Assembly (NCBI GenBank): GCA_910585945.1
Contig: CAJUHZ010000013.1
Coordinates: 12,045-76,044, forward strand
DNA from: an uncultured Bilophila sp.
GTDB lineage: Bacteria > Desulfobacterota > Desulfovibrionia > Desulfovibrionales > Desulfovibrionaceae
Reading direction: 5' to 3'
Length of the DNA: 64,000 nt
How positions within the stretch are numbered: the first letter of the stretch is position 1; every line of letters begins with the position of its first letter. The translations under genes were made by a program, and so were the position numbers. Shown piece by piece: positions 54,001 through 62,343 of this stretch. The notes beneath the pieces are model-generated. The model was not told the DNA's origin and did no database searches. It worked only from the letters and a program-made list of their open reading frames with translations.

Positions 54001-57000
54001 TCTCCTCCATCCCTCTGCGCCCCTCTACCAAGTCTAAGTATACGGACAAGATGGTCGAGCGAAGCCTTATGTCAACGAAGTTGGCTGATAAAATCAATTC
54101 TGGAAAGAAGTCATACGCTGACGACAAGGAGCTTTCCAACATTGAGAAGAAATTCGCCAATGAAGGAACAAAGAAGGCACAAGAGCTTCCCTACCTCGAA
54201 GACATGGGCTTTGACAGCATCATCGTGGATGAGGCCCATTATTTCAAAAACAGCTTTGAATCCGGGAAGGAAAGCCAGGGTATTGCGTACCTGCCCACTG
54301 CTCCATCGGCGCAAATCGCCATCGACATGGCAATCAAGTCTGATTACATCCGCGGACGCAACAATGGTCGCGGGGTGTACGGTCTGACTGCAACCCCTGT
54401 GACCAATTCTCCCTTTGAAATCTTCAATATGCTTTCGCTCGTTGCGCCCATTGAGGAATTTGAGAGATTCGGCGTCCGTACCGTTGATGATTTCGTGCGC
54501 GTATTCGGCAAAATCGAGCCGGTGGAAAAGGTCATGGTTTCCGGGGAAATCAAAACCGTGGACGGGCTTACAGGTTTTCAGAATCTTGACGGTTTGAGGA
54601 ACCTTTTCCATAAGTATGTCAACGTCAAGACTGTGAAGGATGTGGACAACGAAATCCATGTGCCTGATGGTGTTGAACATGAAGAATCGGTCAGTATCAG
54701 CGATGAACAGGCCGTGTTGTACGAAGTTCTCAGGAAGCGTGCCAAAGAATCCGCAGGCCCTGGGCCTAAGTCATCCAAGGAGAGCATTTTTTCTGTCATC
54801 AGGGATATGGACCGGCTGACGACAGACATAGATATGTTCAAACATACCATGACTTTTGTATTTCCCAGAAAATACAGGGAGGCGGTGAAGACTCTCCAAG
54901 GAAAGCTGCCGAAGGAAGTTGAGCGCACCAGAACTGATGAAGATACCGGCCAAAAGATTACATACATGGTCGAAGTGAAAACCGAATTGGAAGATTCGGG
55001 GGGTGACAGCCTAACCCTCATTGTCCCTGAAGAGCTTGAAGATATTGTGCTTATGCACTTCCCAGAGTGCGGCATCATTGAATCCGAAGTTGCCCATCCT
55101 GTGACTCCAAAGTACGCAAAACTGCTCGAAAATCTTCGTACACACTTTGAAGCGAAAGGAAAGCAGCTTATTTTCACGGAAGAAAAAAGCCAGCATCAGA
55201 AAATCAGACGGATTATCGTCCACCATCTGCCCATAACCACAGAACAAATCGGTATCATCAATGCCGAAGATGCCGCTGGCGACAAGCTGGATAAAATCGC
55301 CAAGGCCTATAACTCCGGGGCCATCAAAATCGTCATCGCCAACAAGAAGGCGGAAGTGGGCGTGAATCTCCAAAAAGGAACCACGGCCATCCACCATCTC
55401 ACCCTGCCGTGGACACCTGCCAGCATCAACCAGAGAAACGGGCGTGGTGTCCGTCAGGGCAACAAGGTAGAATCAGTTGCGATTTACTACTATTGCGGCA
55501 GGGGGACGTTCGACAGCTACCGGAAAGACCTGCTGCAATCGAAAAGCGGCTGGATCAATGACCTGCTCATGGGCGATGCCGCAGCCATGAAAAATGGCGA
55601 CGTGACCGGCATGGATGAATTGCTGGACATGCTGGCCGATGACCCGGAACAGGCAAAGCGGCAACGTGCGGAGCGTTTGGCCGCTGCCCAGGCAAAGCGA
55701 GAGGAAAACTACCGCCTGACTATGGTCAATAAACTCCAAGTCCTCTCCTCGATTTTGAAGAGCCTTTCCACGCTTGACGCCAGGAAAGCCGAAAAGAGGG
55801 CAGACCTTGAAAAACAGCTTGCCGCAGCGGAGCGTTCAATCAGCCGCTATGAGCGGTTTTTGGCCGATGCGTCTGGCGAATCGGAAAAAGCCGAATATGC
55901 CGATAAGCTGGGCTATGCCAAACGGCGTCTGTCTTCGCTGAAAGCCGGGCTTGACGGCCTTGACGCAAAATTCGAGGCCGAAAAAGGCAAGCTGGAAAAT
56001 AATAAAAGGATGACAACGGGAATGCTGCGTCAGGCTGCGAGAGAGGGGCGCCTGCCATTCTCCGAAGAGCTCATTGATTGCCCCGGCAATGCTGTGGTCT
56101 CGATGAAGGGTGAACTCTTCTGCGTCGGTGACTGCCTGGAATTTGAAAAGCACGGAATCTGGAAGATTATCGGCGTTGAACACGATTCGCGGAAAATAGA
56201 GGTGACGCCGCTCACAGCAAGGGATCGGCCACGGAAGCTCGATACTGCCAAACTCCCGAAGTATATCAAGGTTACGTTTTCGGAATCTGAACTTGCCTTG
56301 AAGAAGTTGCTCTCCGAAACCGTCCCCTATTATGAACTCCACAAAAGCGGTATCGACAAAGATACATTCTTTGCCCATCGCAATGAAATTAAGGTGGAAA
56401 CACTTTATTATGGGGCTGTTTATCTCAAGGATGGGAAGTATGCCACGGTGTTTGGCGGCTCCAGGAGCCTCGATAATGCGGAAATAGCTTGGCCTGAGCC
56501 AGAAAATGAGGATTTCAAAAAAGCCGTTTGTACCGCATATCTTGAATTTATCCGGCAAGGAGGCCGTAGCGGAAATGCGTACCCCTTGATGACGGGCCTC
56601 TTCGGCCAAGACCTTGAAGCCATTGCCCTGGAATACGGGAAAATCGGAACGGAAACTGAACTCAGGGCCGCAGTGGCACAACAGTGGGAAGCGCTCCTTC
56701 AGCGAGAAGGAGCCAACACGACACGAGAAAAAATGCGGCTCGTCACCGGAAGCACTGTCTATGCCATTGCACAACAAGTTTCTTCGGAATACGACAACAG
56801 AAAAGATATCGAAAGAATAGCCACGGAATACATATCCGGTGTGCGCTCCTTGCTGTCTGTAGTTTTGGAAGAAGAAAAATCGGCTGCGGAGCGAGCAGCA
56901 CAGGAAGCCCTCAAGGCTGACCCCAATTACAAAGAAGTGTCTGCCGAAATCGCTGCACGGTTCCAGTCCCTCGGCATGACCGTCCGCCCCAATGCGAAAG

Positions 57001-57230
57001 AGTTCTACGATGCTGGTTTCAGAGGGCGTTCCGGCAGGACATATGCGCCGTTCTCCCGCTGGTTCATTCAGGATGAAAACGGCATTGGCGGCCCGTTGTA
57101 CAAGACGAAAGACATTCTCAAGGCACGATATGCCGCGAAATTCACAAAAGGATGGACGGAATTTTCGGGAGCATGGTGGCATATCGCATCTGACATTGAC
57201 CTCGAAGACATTTATAGGCTCTTGGCATAA
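51054..57230 (+). CDS. DarB-like DNA methyltransferase-helicase (2058 aa)
   Basis: Domain order: a SAM-dependent N6-adenine methyltransferase (LDPCCGAGVFEG near residues 132-143, then GNVPFGNARG near 195), a long middle, and a superfamily-2 helicase: GFGVGLGKSFTALAMAAY near 855 (motif I), DSIIVDEAHYFKNS near 1055 (DEAH, motif II), YGLTATPVTNSPF near 1108 (III) and INQRNGRGVRQGN near 1457 (VI). The C-terminal 500 residues are charged and helical. The layout matches phage P1 DarB (about 2250 residues), a virion protein protecting DNA from type I restriction. It could methylate or shield incoming DNA. Confidence 0.88.
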   Translation: MQNAIFERAPLDGIVEKEVRSATSFKDIESLFSRLFSIVPVADPDDYKDERSDYGLKVRGVKAREKINAQCREIISRVTDPAQLTDEERAVLVQYSGRGGLTENSQYEYYTPTHVAEGIWDALRENGFQNGNVLDPCCGAGVFEGTKPSGVIITANDIDPVGSSVARLLNPQDSVSTSPFENVAVNTPDETFDSCVGNVPFGNARGASIYQDPEYKNEKLIERYFLLRILDKIKPGGLACLAVPTNIIGAKGRRWEEFRIKLSRKAEFLGAHKLPSKTFAAQGTDTVVDIIVLRKHSRALREKIGESTIDALRASNVVWDEFVEGRYWLGEGRRFIMGKYIPKVDSDRWSREMVDGDVDDAGLKQNLAKKFHSRIDWETLSLAEPVLHAYSNGDRRLINGTMHEFLDGIWQKIIERQNVTVIDREKFGAESIEALRSLLSSPKGGLALTAEQAFAAFKSFPDTLSPAQSEAIQFAMSQPRTELCEQLYRGTLIGGMIARMGTKADAGEDISHERAELQELVTAEIQRFGHPKHNKGLILVGEGSRMFGMFKNAVDEKGNFSDLLAGTLDKSALTFPYNPTDVSDIVSHLFVREGQEEIWLEDIQTLYKGEGGISSLGELASHENIAITPDGRIMPINHYCAGNVLEKMAECAQAIAATDDARLKAKFQEQIALMNKRRTVTAQEDIVFGFRHKWFSRKYVVQFLREVGYSHVEYGSVRKVEEEGYDGNVEVVKRFAPDYDNPDGEFRGLLDVGFEKQFQNYLNGGKVTSNKAEKKAAYVEQVNSLEAQFNVWMQQHPDIQDLTEQFNRQFNAYVPVEYEGAPLGIEDCLSGEITPHGYQNAEVRRLAEQGAGICGFGVGLGKSFTALAMAAYNHKKGKAKRTCIVVPSAVLENWYHESRQFYKEDYLRANALFVGLEPKRTKDGAVQRKAVLDENGNPRVGKDGNAIMQDIVVFKNSKEDVHEAMWKIPQSNYSLVVMTKEKFSSIPLRPSTKSKYTDKMVERSLMSTKLADKINSGKKSYADDKELSNIEKKFANEGTKKAQELPYLEDMGFDSIIVDEAHYFKNSFESGKESQGIAYLPTAPSAQIAIDMAIKSDYIRGRNNGRGVYGLTATPVTNSPFEIFNMLSLVAPIEEFERFGVRTVDDFVRVFGKIEPVEKVMVSGEIKTVDGLTGFQNLDGLRNLFHKYVNVKTVKDVDNEIHVPDGVEHEESVSISDEQAVLYEVLRKRAKESAGPGPKSSKESIFSVIRDMDRLTTDIDMFKHTMTFVFPRKYREAVKTLQGKLPKEVERTRTDEDTGQKITYMVEVKTELEDSGGDSLTLIVPEELEDIVLMHFPECGIIESEVAHPVTPKYAKLLENLRTHFEAKGKQLIFTEEKSQHQKIRRIIVHHLPITTEQIGIINAEDAAGDKLDKIAKAYNSGAIKIVIANKKAEVGVNLQKGTTAIHHLTLPWTPASINQRNGRGVRQGNKVESVAIYYYCGRGTFDSYRKDLLQSKSGWINDLLMGDAAAMKNGDVTGMDELLDMLADDPEQAKRQRAERLAAAQAKREENYRLTMVNKLQVLSSILKSLSTLDARKAEKRADLEKQLAAAERSISRYERFLADASGESEKAEYADKLGYAKRRLSSLKAGLDGLDAKFEAEKGKLENNKRMTTGMLRQAAREGRLPFSEELIDCPGNAVVSMKGELFCVGDCLEFEKHGIWKIIGVEHDSRKIEVTPLTARDRPRKLDTAKLPKYIKVTFSESELALKKLLSETVPYYELHKSGIDKDTFFAHRNEIKVETLYYGAVYLKDGKYATVFGGSRSLDNAEIAWPEPENEDFKKAVCTAYLEFIRQGGRSGNAYPLMTGLFGQDLEAIALEYGKIGTETELRAAVAQQWEALLQREGANTTREKMRLVTGSTVYAIAQQVSSEYDNRKDIERIATEYISGVRSLLSVVLEEEKSAAERAAQEALKADPNYKEVSAEIAARFQSLGMTVRPNAKEFYDAGFRGRSGRTYAPFSRWFIQDENGIGGPLYKTKDILKARYAAKFTKGWTEFSGAWWHIASDIDLEDIYRLLA

Positions 57231-57241
57231 GGAGAAACGCC

Positions 57242-57667
57242 GTGAAAATCAGCAAACCATCAGCGGAAGAACTCAGACCGTTGCTGTCCCAAGCAACACA
57301 GGAAGGCGATATTCCAGAAGATGAGTGGCACAAAACCCTCATTACCGGCTTTGCAAAAATGCTACGGAAATCCCCGCTGCAATACCGCTGCTTCGGACCG
57401 TACTGGTGGATTTTCAAATCCCTGCTTCTGGATGCGGGCGAAACGGACTTTGGGACAGGAATGGATGCCGAGTGGCGGGAAGATATGGACTATGGTTCCC
57501 CGTCCCTGAACTTGCTGGCGGCGTATGCCTACTATGATGGAGCCTTCGAGCGCGGTCTCATCTACTCCAATACCCATACGGTGGCATCTGCCGACGGCGA
57601 TGAGACCGTAGAATATGTTCTCATTGATGAGGATATGGAAACCTTGGGCATTGCGAGGGGGGCATAA
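57242..57667 (+). CDS. Hypothetical protein before the portal (141 aa)
   Basis: GTG start behind AAGGAG, 11 bp after the DarB-like gene. A mixed sequence with QYRCFGPYWWIFKSLLLDAG and an acidic end. It overlaps the portal start by one base (TAATG). No family recognised; likely a head accessory by context. Confidence 0.55.
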   Translation: MKISKPSAEELRPLLSQATQEGDIPEDEWHKTLITGFAKMLRKSPLQYRCFGPYWWIFKSLLLDAGETDFGTGMDAEWREDMDYGSPSLNLLAAYAYYDGAFERGLIYSNTHTVASADGDETVEYVLIDEDMETLGIARGA

Positions 57668-59274
57668 TGCCGCCGTTGCCCAAAAGAGACCGGCGAGATT
57701 CCGCAGAAGGAGCCTTCCACGGCCTCTATCCGGGCTATGCTGCGGTAGATGCCCGTGAAGCCGGGATGGTTGACCTCCCCGGAGGGGCTGTGGCCTACTT
57801 CCCGGCAGCCCAGCCAGACGCGGGCACAACCTCTGGTGGAGCAAATTCTCTTGGCGTGTACGCGAGCGAGGAATCAAAGCTCGTGCGCCGACTGCCGCAA
57901 GAGCGCATGGCGAGGTATGCCGCGCTGGAGATCATGGCCGAAGACCCGACCATTGATAGCGCTATCAAGCTCCACATGGCCCATGCACTGAGCGCGCGCT
58001 CCGATACCAACCAAGTCATCAGCATCGAATCCATCACTGACGACAAAGACCCCATCGTGAATAACCTCCGGAATAGTTTGCAGACGCGCATCAACCGGGA
58101 ACTGAACGAATGGGCTTATAACGCCGCGGTCTATGGCGCCAGTTATGTGCGTGTGTATGGAGCCAGGGGAAAGGGCATCACAAACATTCGGAGCGACTAC
58201 TACACGCATCCCCGCTTTATCAAAAAATTTGAAAAAGCGGGACAGCTTGCCGGGTACACCACCACATATCAAGGCACATCCGGGATACAGAATGCCCTTC
58301 GGCTCATGCCTCCGTGGGCGTTCGTGGGCTTTGAAATCCCGCACTGGAAGAGCGTCAGCAACATTGAACCCACAAACGTAGGCATCACGCCGGTTGACCT
58401 CTCGCTGGATGATTACGAGGCCGAGGCCCTGGTGGAATCGCAGGAATACGGGTCCAGCCTCATCGAAACAGGGTATCAGCCCTGGCTTGACCTTTTGGAC
58501 GCCATTTGTTCGCTGAACGCGAGCAGGCGGAATGCCGCCCGCTTGGAACGCCTCATCGGCGTCAGCACGGGAAGGCTCGACCCGGAGAAAGCGGCCAAAT
58601 ACATCAACCTGATTTCCTCCCAGATTCTCCAGACCGACAAGGCTGTCAGTACACGTTCCTTGCGGAACGGCTTCGTCCAGACCGTGATAAATCGCATCTT
58701 TCCCATGTTCGGGGAAAAAGGACGGATGGATGTCAACACCGTCCAGGGAACGCCGGACATCAACGGCCTTGAAGACGTGCTTTTCCACATCAAACGGCTT
58801 GGCGGCGCGCTGGGCGTGGACCCGTCCATGCTTGGCTTCGGCGACTTCCTTTCTGGCGGCCTTGGAGACGGCGGATTTTTCCGGGTGAGCATCATGGCCG
58901 CCATGAAAGCAAGCCTGCTCCGGCTGGCTATCCAGAATGGCATCCAAAGACTCTGCGAAATCCATGTGGCCTACAGGTACAACAAGGTCTTTCTTGACGG
59001 GCAGCAGCCGTGGCGCATCGTATTCAATTCCGTTTCCACAGCCCTCGAACGCGAAGAACAGGAAAATCTTGAAGCCAGAACGAACATCGCCAGCGCCCTT
59101 TCCGGCATCATCGCAACCCTCGACCAAGAGTTCAGCACCACTGACAGGCGCGCTCTGCTCAATTTCCTCTGGACCCACATCCTGAAAAAGGACGAGGAGA
59201 GCTTCAAGCTCGTTTTTCCGGAAGGGAAGCAAGAGGAGCAGTCGCAGAAGGTGGAAGAAGATGAAGGCGATTAA
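57667..59274 (+). CDS. Portal protein (gp20-like)
   Basis: Encodes 535 residues. YAALEIMAEDPTIDSAIKLHM at 72-92, NEWAYNAAVYGASYVRVYGA near 150 and the central segment MDVNTVQGTPDINGLEDVLF followed by LGVDPSMLGFGDFLSGGLG match portal landmarks (wing, clip and crown). The C-terminus is a polar helix. It would form the ring at the DNA entry vertex. Unusually it is placed about 41 kb from the terminase genes and at the end of the late block. Confidence 0.8.
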   Translation: MPPLPKRDRRDSAEGAFHGLYPGYAAVDAREAGMVDLPGGAVAYFPAAQPDAGTTSGGANSLGVYASEESKLVRRLPQERMARYAALEIMAEDPTIDSAIKLHMAHALSARSDTNQVISIESITDDKDPIVNNLRNSLQTRINRELNEWAYNAAVYGASYVRVYGARGKGITNIRSDYYTHPRFIKKFEKAGQLAGYTTTYQGTSGIQNALRLMPPWAFVGFEIPHWKSVSNIEPTNVGITPVDLSLDDYEAEALVESQEYGSSLIETGYQPWLDLLDAICSLNASRRNAARLERLIGVSTGRLDPEKAAKYINLISSQILQTDKAVSTRSLRNGFVQTVINRIFPMFGEKGRMDVNTVQGTPDINGLEDVLFHIKRLGGALGVDPSMLGFGDFLSGGLGDGGFFRVSIMAAMKASLLRLAIQNGIQRLCEIHVAYRYNKVFLDGQQPWRIVFNSVSTALEREEQENLEARTNIASALSGIIATLDQEFSTTDRRALLNFLWTHILKKDEESFKLVFPEGKQEEQSQKVEEDEGD

Positions 59275-59300
59275 ACGGAAAGCCCCGCCGAAGCAGGGCT
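59273..59300 (-). terminator. Terminator of Rha copy 3
   Basis: Read leftward: AGCCCTGC-TTCG-GCGGGGCT (8 pairs including one U-G), then TTTCCGTTTAA. It lies in the gap after the portal gene, facing it. Confidence 0.65.
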
Positions 59301-59327
59301 GGAGGTGAGGCGATGAATGGGAAAAGG

Positions 59328-60038
59328 CTACCTTTTCTTGCCCGGCAGGAAGTCCAGCATACTGGGCAGCTTCCGTTCAAGCTCCCTGGCGATGAGGATC
59401 GGAGCGTAGGGAGTCAGACAGGAATCAAAAATGCTGGTGGGAGACAAGGCCGTCTTGTCCAGCCAGTCGGAGATGACGCTGAACAAGGCGCGGGAAAGCT
59501 CTCCCCCGGTCTTGTAAACATCCACCAGGTCAACTGCCGTATGGAAAAGGCGCTCCCGTTCCTGCTGCGTCCTCACCCGAAACGCCTCGACTTCCTCAAG
59601 GTAGGCTTCAAACTTGTCCTTGGCCGGAGTGGGCAAGGCAAGCAGCTCCGGCGCTGGCAACGCCTTGCGGGGACGCCTCTGCCGGGGGGAGGGCTTGGCC
59701 TTCTTGAGCAGTTCCGCCTCCATCGCGTTGAACGCTTCGATGTATTTCACCTTCCACGCGAGGGCTTGTTTGCCGGTGAAACCCATCACGACAAGCGAGA
59801 AAGCATCGCGGGTGAGGGAATAGGCGGGGGATTGGCGGACGGCTCCATTCGGGCCGGGGACATTGGTGAACGTGGGCGAAAAATTTCGCTCACGAAAATT
59901 CGGCTCAAGTTCGGCAACGATACGCCGGATGACGTTGAGAACATCCTTGTGGGGCTTGCCGAACTTTTCAGCAATATCAAGGGAAGAAACGCGGGGCTGG
60001 CCGTCAACGAGTGTGACGGAGGGAATAAGACTGGTCAT
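59328..60038 (-). CDS. rha: Rha-family phage regulatory protein, copy 3
   Basis: Encodes 236 residues from the ATG at 60038; an upstream ATG (60050) is less likely. The Rha domain here is a different version (VDGQPRVSSLDIAEKFGKPH, FTGKQALAWKVKYIEAFNAM), while the last 110 residues are about 94 percent identical at DNA level to copy 1. It therefore shares its C-terminus with copy 1 but not its N-terminus. No small partner gene lies upstream on the minus strand; the 350 bp beyond lead into the XRE-gene promoter. Confidence 0.85.
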   Translation of the reverse strand: MTSLIPSVTLVDGQPRVSSLDIAEKFGKPHKDVLNVIRRIVAELEPNFRERNFSPTFTNVPGPNGAVRQSPAYSLTRDAFSLVVMGFTGKQALAWKVKYIEAFNAMEAELLKKAKPSPRQRRPRKALPAPELLALPTPAKDKFEAYLEEVEAFRVRTQQERERLFHTAVDLVDVYKTGGELSRALFSVISDWLDKTALSPTSIFDSCLTPYAPILIARELERKLPSMLDFLPGKKR

Positions 60039-60050
60039 GGTGAACTCCAC

Positions 60051-60402
60051 TGGTTTGATGATGAACGCCTGATGAAGGGCGCAAAAAATTCCGGGTGTTC
60101 ATCACAGCCAGTGGACTGCTGCCCGCCTTTAGCTCACGCTTGGACATATCGGGCACACCCGGAAAACAATAGCAGAATTACCCCAATTTCCCACCTGCCA
60201 AAGGGAAAAGGACAAAAAGAAAGCCAATGCTTTCGGGTTGGCGTAGCCGCCACTGGAGGTGTGATGAGCACCGTGCGGGTACGGCACCATAAAAGCAACG
60301 TGATGTCAAGGGGAAGGTTGACATTTTTAGCATGTATGCTAAATAGCTAAGCCTGTCAGAGTAAAGCAATTCTGCAAAGTTTCAAACAATAAGGAGACTG
60401 AC
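60051..60402. promoter_or_regulatory. Intergenic region with promoter and operator of the XRE/ImmA pair
   Basis: About 350 bp without a gene. At its right end TTGACA (60318-60323), 16-bp spacer and TAAATA (60340-60345). Within it is a perfect palindrome TTTAGCAT-GT-ATGCTAAA (60326-60343) lying between the -35 and -10. The rest holds the Rha 3 leader; nothing else recognised. Confidence 0.6.
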
Positions 60403-60756
60403 ATGGAAGGCTTCGGAGCAAGAATCCGAAAATTAAGGGAACAGGCCAAAAAATCCATGAAGGATCTCGCAGATGCCATTGGGGTTTCTGTCGTATATAT
60501 CTCCGATATAGAGCGGGGTCGACGCAATCCCCCACAAGGCGACAAGCTTTGGGGCATTGCCGATTTTTTGCGGCTTGACCGCAAGGAGGTGGAAGAATGG
60601 GCACTTAGGGATAGAAAACGTGTTGAATTGGATTTAAAGGGCGACGGCCCAATTTCGGATGCTGCGTTGACACTGGCAAGACGGTGGGACGGTATTACCG
60701 AAGACGAGGCCAAGGAAATCATGAAGATTCTAAAAAGGAATAGATATTATGACTGA
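60403..60756 (+). CDS. XRE-family HTH regulator/antitoxin-like
   Basis: Encodes 117 residues behind AAGGAG. RIRKLREQAKKSMKDLADAI then GVSVVYISDIERGRRNPP is a classic XRE helix-turn-helix. It overlaps the ImmA-like gene by 8 bases, so the two are coupled, as in XRE-ImmA/IrrE pairs where the protease cleaves the regulator. A palindrome at its promoter suggests autorepression. Confidence 0.88.
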   Translation: MEGFGARIRKLREQAKKSMKDLADAIGVSVVYISDIERGRRNPPQGDKLWGIADFLRLDRKEVEEWALRDRKRVELDLKGDGPISDAALTLARRWDGITEDEAKEIMKILKRNRYYD

Positions 60757-61303
60757 TGAAATGGTACCTAAAGTACCGGCAAGGCGCACTAAGGATATAG
60801 ATCACCTTGCCTATTGCACTCTGGTTAAGGCGTTTATTCATCCCCAAAACGCATTTCAGCCTCATGCACTGGCAAACTTTTTTGATCGAGGAGGTTTGAC
60901 TGCTTTAGGATTCGAATATGATGTTAGACCTCTTCTTGGTGAAGAAGGTAAGTATGACCCCGCGGATAACTGCATTATCCTCTCGGAGGAGACTTACGAA
61001 GGACTCTGCATGGACAAACCACGTGCCAAATTCACGCTCGCGCACGAGTTGGGCCATGGTGTTCTGCACGGTTCTTTCCTACGCTTGCCCCCCGAGGGAC
61101 GCAAACGGCATCAGACTTTCAAGCGGACAACATTACCCGCCTATCTTGACCCGGAATGGCAGGCAAATGCGTTTGCCGGAAGCTTTCTGATGCCAACGCC
61201 TCTTATGCTCCAGATGATTCGAGAGGGGGCCAGCGACCGAAAGATTGCGGACTACTTCGGCGTGAGTGTGCAAGCTGCACAGGTCAGACGAAAAAAACTT
61301 TAA
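60749..61303 (+). CDS. ImmA/IrrE-family metallopeptidase
   Basis: Encodes 184 residues. H99-E-L-G-H103 in FTLAHELGHGVLHG is the zinc site, with the third ligand probably in EWQANAFAGSFLMPTP (the E-x-x-A-x-x-F-A form). A short winged-like HTH segment (SDRKIADYFGVSVQAAQVRRKK) closes it. In ICEBs1 and related elements this pair controls induction. It is the second gene of the unit and ends in a terminator. Confidence 0.9.
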   Translation: MTDEMVPKVPARRTKDIDHLAYCTLVKAFIHPQNAFQPHALANFFDRGGLTALGFEYDVRPLLGEEGKYDPADNCIILSEETYEGLCMDKPRAKFTLAHELGHGVLHGSFLRLPPEGRKRHQTFKRTTLPAYLDPEWQANAFAGSFLMPTPLMLQMIREGASDRKIADYFGVSVQAAQVRRKKL

Positions 61304-61322
61304 CCTCTAAACAGCTGAACAT

Positions 61323-61357
61323 AGCGGCGGGTACTGCGAATACCCGCCGCTTTTTTT
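61323..61357 (+). terminator. Strong rho-independent terminator
   Basis: AGCGGCGGGTA, 7-nt loop, TACCCGCCGCT (11-bp perfect stem) followed by TTTTTT. It closes the XRE/ImmA unit. Confidence 0.92.
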
Positions 61358-61486
61358 AGACCAAGGCTTCGAGTGAATGTCAAGGGAAAACTGACGAAAA
61401 ATGCAGATCAAGTTGACCCCATACCCCGTTGTTCCCTCGGCAGATGAGTCCATCTGGTGAGTTCACTTCTCTTTTTTTCGGCCAAC

Positions 61487-61915
61487 CTACACCCGTGGAT
61501 GCGCCTCAAACGCGCTGGCGGCGGTCAGAAAGCCGGAACGGGTCATGCCTGCCAGCTTGGCCTTACGATCAATCATGTCCAGCTTGTACTGACTGAGGGA
61601 GATGGCTACTTGCCTTGTACGCATGTCCAGATTGGGCGACGGCACCGGATGCAGTTCCGTGCCTTCGGGCAACGCACCGAAGCCAAGCTCCGCATATTGC
61701 TCCCGCAGTTTTTTCAGTGCCTCATCCTTGGAACTGGGGGCGGGGATGGCGTCCCCATCGTCAGCCATTGCCTCCATATGTCCGCTCACGGCCTCCATGG
61801 CCATGGCAAACGCGCCTTCCATTGTGCCCCCTTCGGTGTTGCAGCCCGGAAGATCGGGGAAAAGCACGGCATAAACGTCGCCTGTCGGAATAAAACCCGC
61901 GTAATACACTGCCAT
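61487..61915 (-). CDS. hicB: HicB-family antitoxin (orphan)
   Basis: Encodes 142 residues behind AAGGAG. The first 60 residues (YYAGFIPTGDVYAVLFPDLPGCNTEGGT) are the HicB domain of partial RNase H fold. The end (ISLSQYKLDMIDRKAKLAGM) is an Arc/MetJ-like DNA-binding helix pair. A HicA toxin should lie upstream; only a fragment of one is found at 61960-62010. Confidence 0.88.
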   Translation of the reverse strand: MAVYYAGFIPTGDVYAVLFPDLPGCNTEGGTMEGAFAMAMEAVSGHMEAMADDGDAIPAPSSKDEALKKLREQYAELGFGALPEGTELHPVPSPNLDMRTRQVAISLSQYKLDMIDRKAKLAGMTRSGFLTAASAFEAHPRV

Positions 61916-61959
61916 AATGTTCTCCTTCCTGATAACCGAAGTTAATGAGCCGGGGCCCC

Positions 61960-62010
61960 TAGCTCATGCTCACGCCTGATTGTTCCGCGATGTTCTTGAG
62001 GGTAACCGGT
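61960..62010 (-). pseudogene. hicA: C-terminal remnant of a hicA toxin gene
   Basis: Sixteen codons (PVTLKNIAEQSGVSMS) then TAG. They read like the LK-x-I-x-x-Q-x-G end of HicA. Upstream on this strand no matching frame or start is found, so the toxin part is lost. It lies 45 bp upstream of the orphan hicB, as a real hicA would. Confidence 0.55.
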
Positions 62011-62054
62011 TATCTGGAGGAATATTTACCTTTTTCAGGCCATAAATGAAGTCC

Positions 62055-62082
62055 TTGACTTGGTGGCTATTTTTGGTATCAT
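62055..62082 (+). promoter_or_regulatory. Promoter of the hicAB pair, apparently leaderless
   Basis: TTGACT (62055-62060), 16-bp spacer, TATCAT (62077-62082). The hicA ATG at 62089 lies at the expected start of transcription, with no room for a Shine-Dalgarno. Confidence 0.6.
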
Positions 62083-62088
62083 CAACAA

Positions 62089-62343
62089 ATGAATAATAAG
62101 GCAAAAAAGACATTACAAGCGATCTTTGCCGTTCCCACGACAAAGACTCTTCAATGGGCTGATATCGAAGCTCTTTTTATTGCCTTGGGCGCAAATATTA
62201 CGGAAGGGAATGGTTCGCGTGTCAAATTCGATTTGAACGGAAAAACGGCTGCTTTTCATCGTCCACATAACCCCAAAACAGCACGCGCCTATCAAGTCGA
62301 ACTCGCCAGAGACTTTCTCAAAACACTAGGAGTACATCCATGA
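62089..62343 (+). CDS. hicA: HicA-family mRNA interferase toxin
   Basis: Encodes 84 residues. WADIEALFIALGANITEGNGSRV, then FHRPHNPKTARAYQVE, match the double-stranded-RNA-binding-like fold of HicA, with the catalytic His probably in AAFHRPH. It overlaps hicB by four bases. It would cut mRNA when free of the antitoxin. Confidence 0.9.
   Translation: MNNKAKKTLQAIFAVPTTKTLQWADIEALFIALGANITEGNGSRVKFDLNGKTAAFHRPHNPKTARAYQVELARDFLKTLGVHP

Noticed and set aside
55836..57182. 448-codon antisense ORF in the DarB-like gene
   Set aside because: No start signals or motifs; the plus-strand gene is continuous and carries methylase and helicase motifs.
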